DNA of 44,802 nucleotides, taken from assembly GCA_002009475.1 (NCBI GenBank), contig AYTS01000041.1:1-44802 (forward strand). Direction: 5' to 3'. Position 1 is the first letter of the stretch. Every line of letters starts with the position of its first letter. The DNA is from Candidatus Brocadia carolinensis. Its GTDB lineage: Bacteria; Planctomycetota; Brocadiia; Brocadiales; Brocadiaceae. The notes below the pieces were generated by a model. It was not told the origin of the DNA and did no database searches. It was given only the letters and a program-made list of their open reading frames with translations. Positions 38,749 to 44,802 of the stretch are shown here, in pieces. The translations under genes were made by a program, and so were the position numbers.

Positions 38749-39975
38749 ATGATTGGCATATCAAAATTATACTGCGGGACAGTAGAACCATCGGATGCAT
38801 TGCGCTACGGAAGAGAGTCCAAAAAACTTCCATCCCATTTATTGCAATTTTCTCAAGACAAAAAGCCCGTTGTCGTATGGAATGTAGGGCAACGCTGCAA
38901 CCTGAAATGTATTCATTGCTACTCACAGTCAAAGGATATGGAATATCCAAATGAATTGACTACGCGTGAGGCAAAGGCAATGTTGGATGACCTTGCAGAC
39001 TACGGTGCTCCGGTGATACTGTTTTCTGGTGGAGAACCTCTCATGAGATCAGACCTTCTTGAATTGATTGGATATGCAAAAGAGAAAGGTTTGCGGGCAG
39101 TAATTAGCACCAATGGCACCTTAATTACCAGGGAAAAGGCAAATGAACTGAAAACGTTTGGTCTTTCTTATGTGGGAATAAGTCTGGATGGTCTTCAGGA
39201 GACCAATGATCGTTTTCGGGGAATTCCGGGCGCATTCGATGCCGCCTTGACGGGAATCCGGAATTGTCTGTCGGTGGGCATCAAGGTTGGGCTGCGTTTT
39301 ACCATTAACAAAAGAAATGCTCATGATATCCCCGGCATATTCCAACTCATTGAAAAAGAAAATATTCCGAGGGTGTGTTTCTACCATCTGGTTTACTCAG
39401 GAAGAGGTTCCAATCTGATTGAGGAAGACCTTTCCCACAAAGAGACCCGTGAGGTGGTAGATCTTATTATGAACAAAACGAGAGAAGCTCATGACAAGGG
39501 CAGAAAAATTGAGGTACTTACCGTGGACAATCATGCCGACGGCCCGTATGTGTATTTGCGACTCTTGAAAGAAAATCCCAAGAGGGCAAAGGAGGTTTTT
39601 GAACTTCTCCAGATGAATGAGGGAAACAGCTCTGGTAAGGGACTTGCCTGCATCAGTTGGGATGGAGAGGTGCATGCAGACCAGTTCTGGAGACAATATT
39701 CTTTCGGAAACATCAGAAAGAGAAAGTTTAGCGAGATATGGGAGGATACTTCCAATGAATTAATGGCTAAACTGAAGAACAAAAACCCTTATATCAAGGG
39801 ACGATGCGCACCCTGCAGATGGCTCTCTATTTGTGGTGGCAACTTCAGGGCAAGGGCAGAGGCCTATTATGGCGATATATGGGAACACGACCCAGCCTGT
39901 TATCTTACCGATGAAGAGATTGGAATCGAGTCCGTATCAACCAAAAAGACAAGGCAAAAAGTAGCCGCTCAATAA
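38749..39975 (+). CDS. Radical SAM protein of the NirJ/AhbC (heme synthesis) type
   Basis: A 408-residue radical SAM enzyme with AGGAGAGG before the ATG. The 4Fe-4S motif C-x3-C-x2-C is in RCNLKCIHCYSQ (about residues 50-60). FSGGEPLMR and ISTNGTLI are typical of the fold. A C-terminal SPASM-like region holds C-x2-C...C (RCAPCRWLSICGGN and DPACYL). The opening MIGISKLYCGTVEPSDALRY matches my memory of AhbC/NirJ proteins of the siroheme-dependent heme or heme d1 pathway. AhbC removes the acetate side chains of didecarboxysiroheme. No other ahb/nir gene is in the window, so the choice between AhbC and NirJ is open. Confidence 0.8.
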   Translation: MIGISKLYCGTVEPSDALRYGRESKKLPSHLLQFSQDKKPVVVWNVGQRCNLKCIHCYSQSKDMEYPNELTTREAKAMLDDLADYGAPVILFSGGEPLMRSDLLELIGYAKEKGLRAVISTNGTLITREKANELKTFGLSYVGISLDGLQETNDRFRGIPGAFDAALTGIRNCLSVGIKVGLRFTINKRNAHDIPGIFQLIEKENIPRVCFYHLVYSGRGSNLIEEDLSHKETREVVDLIMNKTREAHDKGRKIEVLTVDNHADGPYVYLRLLKENPKRAKEVFELLQMNEGNSSGKGLACISWDGEVHADQFWRQYSFGNIRKRKFSEIWEDTSNELMAKLKNKNPYIKGRCAPCRWLSICGGNFRARAEAYYGDIWEHDPACYLTDEEIGIESVSTKKTRQKVAAQ

Positions 39976-40328
39976 TCTGCCATGGGAAAGTAAAGCGGAT
40001 TATGTTGTGGTTATAATGAATTCAAAAGGAGAAAAGACAAAGCGGACAACTCAGATACAAAAATTAAAGGATGCTTTAACCTAGTTCGCCGTAAAAGCCA
40101 ATAAATATAAGGCTTATCCTGACTGTTTAGTTTTTATTCCGGGGTGAGAATCTGTTATAAAATAAGTGTGTTTCCGTTCAGTCACGAAATACTATGGAAA
40201 GGCACAGACAAGGGCTCATCGACAAAAAATGGTAAAATACAATACTGGTCAAGTGTTGAAAAATGTTGTACCCTCTGAGAAGTGATGATGTGGGTGTGTA
40301 TTGTGCCTCTTTTTTCAGCGGTGTGACT
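39976..40328. other. Convergent spacer, no supported gene
   Basis: A 22-codon frame from an ATG at about 40017 (MNSKGEKTKRTTQIQKLKDA) is preceded by no clear ribosome site and is too short to call. A weak AAGCC/GGCTT hairpin lies at about 40096-40116. Nothing else is recognised. Confidence 0.4.
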
Positions 40329-40556
40329 CTAAACTTCCTTCATTGGAAAGGCAATGATGCATTGTACGTAATCCTCTATGATTTTCGTTTGCTCTTCTGT
40401 CGATAACAAACGGTATGAGACAATTGCATCTTTCATCCAGAAACAAGTATTCTTGATAATCATACTGAGGTGAAGTATCCGCGGGAGATGTTCCACTGGG
40501 TATTTTTTAAGATCTATTCCATTGACACCGATAGATTCCAGAAATTTATTATGCAT
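40329..40556 (-). CDS. Small hypothetical protein
   Basis: A 75-residue protein of unknown function. I choose the ATG at 40556 because GAGGAAGG sits six bases upstream; the frame is open for 13 more codons to 40595. It starts MHNKFLESIGVNGIDLKKYP and continues VEHLPRILHLSMIIKNTCFW. It is rich in aliphatic and charged residues, without signal peptide or membrane helix. It lies 182 bases after gspE on the same strand. Confidence 0.55.
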   Translation of the reverse strand: MHNKFLESIGVNGIDLKKYPVEHLPRILHLSMIIKNTCFWMKDAIVSYRLLSTEEQTKIIEDYVQCIIAFPMKEV

Positions 40557-40738
40557 ACCTAACCTTCCTCTAATTTTAACCGTTACTAACAACAACTATA
40601 AGAAATTACCGCTGCACTACTCACAACAACAGTTGAATACTGGAAATTATCGGCATAACTATTTATTATATTATCAAAAAATTAGCACTACTTTTCCTTC
40701 GTTTTACGCCCTTTTCAGCGCAACTGCACAAATAATCT

Positions 40739-42412
40739 CTATTCTTCTTGAGTGTCTGACGATACCCGCAGCAACTCTTCCAGCGTCGTTTCTCCCTTGC
40801 GAACTGATTCCAGCCCATCCATCCATAAGCTCTTTGTTCCACCCCTGACAGCCTCTTTCATAATCTCACTGGAATCCTTATGAGCAAGGATGAGACGGCG
40901 TATGGCATCATCCACGCACAGAAACTCAGCAATACACTTTCGCCCTTTAAACCCTGTGTTGTTACACGCATCACAGCCCTTGGATCTGTATAGATATTCC
41001 CCTGTATTCAATCTGGCTGTCTGGCGTATATCCTCCTCCGGCACGAACGCTTCACGGCACTTTTCACATATCTTTCTCACCAATCGTTGTGCAAGAACGC
41101 CAATAATACATGAAGAGATCAGATAGTCTTCCATACCCATATCCATCAAGCGGGTAAACGCCGATGCCGAATCGTTTGTATGGAGCGTTGACAAAACAAG
41201 GTGCCCGGTTAAAGAAGCCTGTATGGCAATCGATGCCGTTTCCCGGTCCCTGATTTCTCCAATGAGAACAACATCAGGATCGTGCCTTAAAATAGAACGC
41301 AGTCCAGAGGCAAAGGTCAAATTAATCTGAGGATTCACTTGTATCTGATTCACCCCTTCCATGGCGTATTCTACAGGGTCTTCCACCGTTATAATCTTGA
41401 TCTCCGGAGAAACCAGCTCTTTAAGAACGGCATACAGCGTTGTTGTTTTCCCGCTCCCCGTGGGGCCGGTTACAAGCAGCATTCCCTCCGGTTTATTTAC
41501 CATCCTTCGAAACGTTACTAAAAATTCCTGGTTAAATCCCAGTTTTTCTAAATCGAGCGTGACTGCCGTCCGATCTAAAATCCTCATTACCACACCCTCG
41601 CCATAACTCATGGGAATGATTGAAACCCTTAAATCGACCTCTTTGCCAGCTACTTTCATCCTGATCCTGCCATCCTGCGGCAACCGTTTTTCGGCAATAT
41701 TCAGCTTTGCCATAATTTTAATACGAGAGATAATCGCATGATAAAGCTCACGGGGAGGAGGGTCCAGCTCCTGCAAAACGCCGTCTGTACGATAACGCAA
41801 GCGCGTATTTCTCTCAAAAAGCTCTAGATGTACATCACTGGCCCCTATTTCAATAGCCTTTGTCAAAATACTATTTACAAGGCGTATCACGGGAGCTTCT
41901 GAAGCCATATCCCGTAAATGTTCTACATCCTCCGTGACTTCAATACTGGAAGTCGCTTCATTATCTTCTTCTTTAACCTCTCCCTCATACATCGTTTCAA
42001 GAGAAGCTAAAATATCTTTTTCACAGCCTGCGAAAATCCGCACTTCTTTGCTCGTAGCTGATGCAATTGTTTCTGCCAATAATGAATCATGAGGGTCAGC
42101 AAGGGCAATATTCAGTACCCCATCATTCAAACTCAGAGGAAGCACGCGGTTTGCTATTAGAAAGACCTTGGGGATGTTCTCCAGTAGCGGAAGCCGGTCA
42201 TCCTTCTTTTTTTCCCAAATCGGTATCTGCAATAATCTGCTATAAGCAAGCCGAAGGTCTTCTTCAGAAACCGTTCCTAAATCAATTAAAATACGCCCAA
42301 GTTTTTGCTTTGTTTGTCTTTGAACTTCCAGAGCACGGTCCAAATCAGCCCGATTCACCTTGCCGATCTCAAGTAACGCTTCCCCGATGTTGTTAATTGC
42401 CGTTTGGTTCAT
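40739..42412 (-). CDS. gspE: Type II secretion / type IV pilus assembly ATPase (GspE/PilB)
   Basis: A 557-residue hexameric ATPase that powers pseudopilus assembly. The N-terminal MshEN/T2SSE_N domain (GEALLEIGKVNRADLDRALE to about residue 145) is followed by the N2E region (SDVHLELFERNTRLRYRTDG). The motor has Walker A GPTGSGKTTT, the aspartate box IKIITVEDPVEYAMEGVNQI, Walker B DVVLIGEIRDRETA and the His box LSTLHTNDS. A C4 zinc module is present: C-x2-C in CEKCREAF and C-x2-C in GCDACNNTGF. Next to gspG- and gspH-like genes, the GspE assignment is preferred over PilB. No gspD, F, L or M is in the window. Confidence 0.9.
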   Translation of the reverse strand: MNQTAINNIGEALLEIGKVNRADLDRALEVQRQTKQKLGRILIDLGTVSEEDLRLAYSRLLQIPIWEKKKDDRLPLLENIPKVFLIANRVLPLSLNDGVLNIALADPHDSLLAETIASATSKEVRIFAGCEKDILASLETMYEGEVKEEDNEATSSIEVTEDVEHLRDMASEAPVIRLVNSILTKAIEIGASDVHLELFERNTRLRYRTDGVLQELDPPPRELYHAIISRIKIMAKLNIAEKRLPQDGRIRMKVAGKEVDLRVSIIPMSYGEGVVMRILDRTAVTLDLEKLGFNQEFLVTFRRMVNKPEGMLLVTGPTGSGKTTTLYAVLKELVSPEIKIITVEDPVEYAMEGVNQIQVNPQINLTFASGLRSILRHDPDVVLIGEIRDRETASIAIQASLTGHLVLSTLHTNDSASAFTRLMDMGMEDYLISSCIIGVLAQRLVRKICEKCREAFVPEEDIRQTARLNTGEYLYRSKGCDACNNTGFKGRKCIAEFLCVDDAIRRLILAHKDSSEIMKEAVRGGTKSLWMDGLESVRKGETTLEELLRVSSDTQEE

Positions 42413-42458
42413 AATTTAAAAATCCGTGACATCATTAAAAAATTGCAACGCCGCACCT

Positions 42459-42911
42459 CTATTCCCAACTTGCTGCATCTTTATCTTCACCCTCTCCTCC
42501 AGCATTGCCGTCTGCTCCGTATGAGATGATGTCAAAATCGCCATGTTCACCAGGACAAATATAAACATAATTATTTCCCCAGGGATCCTTTGGAATAAGC
42601 TTTTTCTTCAAATACGGACCTTTCCAATTAGAAACCCCTTGAGGTGCTGTTATTAATGCCTCCAATCCCTGGTCCTGTGAAGGATATTTCGTCGTATCAA
42701 GTTTATACATTTCCAGAGCGCTGGAAAAACCCTCTATTTGCTGCTTGGCAACAGTTTGTCGTGATTCACCAACACGTCCAATCATTTTGGGACCTATTAA
42801 TGCCGCAAGCAACCCGATAATAATCATAACAATGAGCAATTCCAGCAAGGTAAAACCGCTCTGTCTCAACAATTTCAGCTTTAGCCTGTTTCCCATTCTC
42901 AAGCACTCCAT
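42459..42911 (-). CDS. gspG: Type II secretion major pseudopilin GspG
   Basis: A 150-residue prepilin. The leader ends in G before FTLLELLIVMIIIGLLAALI, with the conserved Glu at +5. The GspG-type C-terminal domain has YPSQDQGLEALITAP, GPYLKKKLIPKDPWGNNYVY and the calcium-site-like DFDIISYGADGNAGGEG near the end. The ATG at 42911 gives a long leader. An ATG at 42896 with GGAG upstream may be the real start. It lies 46 bases upstream of gspE. Confidence 0.93.
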   Translation of the reverse strand: MECLRMGNRLKLKLLRQSGFTLLELLIVMIIIGLLAALIGPKMIGRVGESRQTVAKQQIEGFSSALEMYKLDTTKYPSQDQGLEALITAPQGVSNWKGPYLKKKLIPKDPWGNNYVYICPGEHGDFDIISYGADGNAGGEGEDKDAASWE

Positions 42912-43152
42912 AATAATTTAATAAATTGTAAAATAAAATTCTCTACCTTATATTATTGTAAACGCATAAAATAGGAGGAACTCCGTACTGGAAAAGATTT
43001 AAGGATAATAAAGCTTGATCCCTTGAAAATTTGGTAAGAAGACATTAAAATCCTTTATCTCCGTGATACACAGAAGACCATAAGACATAAAAGTCTCTAA
43101 AATTAACAGGTATAATATCTATTTCTCCTTAAACACAAAAGACACATATGAC

Positions 43153-43803
43153 TTACTCATTTTCTTTATCTTCTCCGCCAAGAGGGTCGACATCGTTGGC
43201 CTCATCTTCATAATCTTCCTTGTCAAAACCATTGTATATATTCATTTCAGTAGTCTGAGACTCTCTTGCTAATTTATCAGAATCTTTCAATATATCAATA
43301 CCTTTTTCTATTTCCTCTTCATCGAGTTCTGTTTCATCCCTTGCATACCGAACTACTTGTTCCATCGACTCACCCATTTTATAATAAGCCAAGCCACCCA
43401 ACGGTTCCACATGTAACACCGTAACCATTGTATCACAAACAAAGCCTAGCTTTTCATCCAGTGCCGTCCCGTTTGGGAAAAAAGTAAATATTTTTATACG
43501 CTCATCCCGGGCCTCAATTTTATCAGTAAATACTTCAATATTCCTTGGTAGTTTAAGTATTTTTTTGTCGTCATTCCAGCAAATACCTCTATGGAGATCC
43601 ATAGTAACGTGATATTTTCCCGCACTCCCCATAGCCTTAATACGTGCCTCCCTGAGAAAGGACACCAAGTCAGACATCGTCTTCCTGAACCTGATAGAGT
43701 CAAAAGAGTTTACATATCTTGGTATGGCAACACCGGCCACAATGCCCATAACCACCAAAACTACAATTAACTCGATAAGCGTGAAACCTTGATCTCGTTG
43801 CAA
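43153..43803 (-). CDS. GspH-like minor pseudopilin with acidic tail
   Basis: A 216-residue prepilin-like protein. The leader MQRDQG is followed by FTLIELIVVLVVMGIVAGVA, with Glu at +5. The start must be the TTG at 43803, because an in-frame stop lies three codons upstream. A GspH-type globular part (about 35-160) follows. The last 60 residues are strongly acidic (ETELDEEEIEKG, DKEDYEDEANDVDPLGGEDK) and are not part of the family. It lies 241 bases upstream of gspG on the same strand and is probably a minor pseudopilin of the same machine. Confidence 0.8.
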   Translation of the reverse strand: MQRDQGFTLIELIVVLVVMGIVAGVAIPRYVNSFDSIRFRKTMSDLVSFLREARIKAMGSAGKYHVTMDLHRGICWNDDKKILKLPRNIEVFTDKIEARDERIKIFTFFPNGTALDEKLGFVCDTMVTVLHVEPLGGLAYYKMGESMEQVVRYARDETELDEEEIEKGIDILKDSDKLARESQTTEMNIYNGFDKEDYEDEANDVDPLGGEDKENE

Positions 43804-44119
43804 GGAAGCTTAATTCCATTAACAAAAAGTACCTATTGAAAACTAAAAACCCGCCGCATAAATTGAACCCTCAGATACCATTTTGAACACACTGTTTAAC
43901 CACAGGGCCTAATACAACACACCCCGAAACAATCTGCAAATGCCTGTCCCTTGAATCAGAAAGCAGAATACTCGATTTTTATATGATTGTACTATATTTT
44001 ATAATTGTTTACAACCATCAACAGTTCAGGCAAATTTAAGTGGCAATCGAACCGTAACTTCTCAGTTTTTGATACTCCGATTATATTTTTTCATACTCTC
44101 ATGAGCACCGACACTTAAT
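43804..44119. other. AT-rich spacer, no supported gene
   Basis: A 316-base region between the GspH-like and VOC genes. No frame, hairpin or repeat stands out. It must contain the promoter of the minus-strand pseudopilin genes. Confidence 0.45.
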
Positions 44120-44500
44120 TTATGACTTTTGTTTTATCTCAATCAGGTTACCGGAAAAATCCTTGAGGAAGTACACGGTCTTATCTTTATGTCTTCCCAT
44201 GATAATGTCTACGTTTGACCGCCGGGCCTTTTCTATTACCTCAGAGAAATTGTCCAGCATGATGCCGAAATGGGTGAAATTGGGGTTGGCGTGATGAAAA
44301 TCAGATATGAATACCTCTACTTTTATCCCTGTCTTTTCAAAAACGAGTACTTTAACCTCCTGAGAAAGAGAAAACAATTGTTCTGAAAGTTCCGGGGCCA
44401 AAAGAATCTCTCGTGTCTTTTCAAGACCTAAAAAATCACGATAAAACTGCAGTGCCTGTCCTTCGCTTTTATTTGTGACACCAATATGATTTAAATCCAT
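44120..44500 (-). CDS. VOC-family (glyoxalase/dioxygenase fold) protein
   Basis: A 126-residue single vicinal-oxygen-chelate domain. It starts MDLNHIGVTNKSEGQALQFY with the first metal-ligand histidine in NHIGV. The second half has FTHFGIMLDNFSEVIEKARR with another H, and it ends VYFLKDFSGNLIEIKQ with the final Glu ligand. This is the pattern of methylmalonyl-CoA epimerase-, glyoxalase I- or fosfomycin-resistance-like proteins. The segment after the first ligand does not fix the substrate. It is a single gene at the edge of the T2SS cluster. Confidence 0.82.
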   Translation of the reverse strand: MDLNHIGVTNKSEGQALQFYRDFLGLEKTREILLAPELSEQLFSLSQEVKVLVFEKTGIKVEVFISDFHHANPNFTHFGIMLDNFSEVIEKARRSNVDIIMGRHKDKTVYFLKDFSGNLIEIKQKS

Positions 44501-44557
44501 TGAAAAATTATAACGATTAATCGGTTGACAAGCAAGTATAAGGTGTCATCACTTAAC

Positions 44558-44674
44558 AGGCTGTCCGAGAATTCCCTTGCGTACTAAATGCTGTACTGTA
44601 TATTGTTCAATTGTGCCGATATTAGACAATATATAGTATATGTTTGGAATTGCTATTGAGTTCTCGGACAACCT
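44558..44674. mobile_element. Nested palindromic MITE-like element
   Basis: The element is bounded by the inverted repeats AGGCTGTCCGAGAA (44558-44571) and TTCTCGGACAACCT (44661-44674), which match at 13 of 14 positions. Inside, TACTGTATATTGT pairs with ACAATATATAGTA at one mismatch, so the whole 117 bases can fold. There is no transposase inside. A target-site duplication is not obvious. Confidence 0.55.
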
Positions 44675-44676
44675 GC

Positions 44677-44802
44677 GTAGTCCTGCCCGATGCAGATGGT
44701 ATCCATGTACACCATGTTCGGGTAGCAACCGAAGTGGAGGCAACACAAGGGGAGATATACAAAAAACTCGGAGTTGATCCACAGGCGATAAAAAGAAAGC
44801 GG
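44677..44802 (+). other. Partial open frame running off the window, possibly a transposase C-terminus
   Basis: From 44677 to the edge the frame reads VVLPDADGIHVHHVRVATEV and on to EIYKKLGVDPQAIKRKR without a stop. The composition is convincingly protein-like. The frame is open back to a stop at 44623-44625 inside the MITE-like element, so the gene may have been interrupted by it or may start within it. I suspect a transposase or transposon-linked protein but do not recognise the family. Confidence 0.3.

Overview
The window looks like a chromosomal stretch from a Gram-negative-type bacterium, most probably a planctomycete. An anammox (Brocadiales-like) planctomycete is my best guess, but I cannot prove it without searches. 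The hints are a single-ORF SecDF fusion with a very large insertion in its SecF half, a TPR protein carrying RNA-polymerase-alpha-CTD-like domains, a NirJ/AhbC-like radical SAM enzyme, a SpoIID-type enzyme, a TonB-dependent receptor and type II secretion genes. I see no rRNA, tRNA or CRISPR array.

Layout. 1-3.6 kb (minus strand): a probable N4-cytosine DNA methyltransferase with a decayed, EcoRII-like restriction fragment upstream, then a secreted phospholipase-D-like protein and mtaB. 3.8-7.8 kb: alanine dehydrogenase (plus strand), then rfbD and an MsbA-like ABC exporter overlapping by 4 bases (minus strand). 8.3-15.6 kb (plus strand): recJ overlapping a Clp1/Grc3-like polynucleotide kinase, mnmA, a GlcD-type FAD oxidase, aspartate aminotransferase and an addiction-module antitoxin with a truncated toxin. 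15.6-19.1 kb is a decayed accessory zone with a voltage-gated potassium channel, an ISNCY-like transposase remnant, an EamA half-transporter, a helicase remnant and several inverted repeats. 19.1-26 kb holds a sensor histidine kinase, a pseudouridine synthase, a poor 1-kb spacer, a TonB-dependent receptor and a small DUF2325 protein. 26-38.5 kb is a long plus-strand gene train: TPR-alphaCTD protein, ruvA, ruvB, queH, spoIID, tgt, yajC, secDF, a LysM protein and a PQQ-type beta-propeller. It joins Holliday junction processing, queuosine synthesis, Sec export and envelope genes. 38.7-40 kb is the radical SAM enzyme. 40.3-44.5 kb (minus strand) holds a small hypothetical protein, gspE, gspG, a GspH-like pseudopilin and a VOC-family protein. 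The right edge has a palindromic MITE-like element and a partial ORF that runs off the window.

Sequence quality matters when reading this annotation. Six otherwise complete genes (aspC, the pseudouridine synthase, spoIID, tgt, yajC and the LysM gene) are broken by eleven indels. In every case removing exactly one base from an A or T run of 7-9 restores the family sequence. mnmA is broken by one apparently missing C. I have merged these genes and treat the breaks as probable base-calling errors. The transposase, helicase and toxin remnants differ because they carry stops or lack large parts, and I call them pseudogenes.
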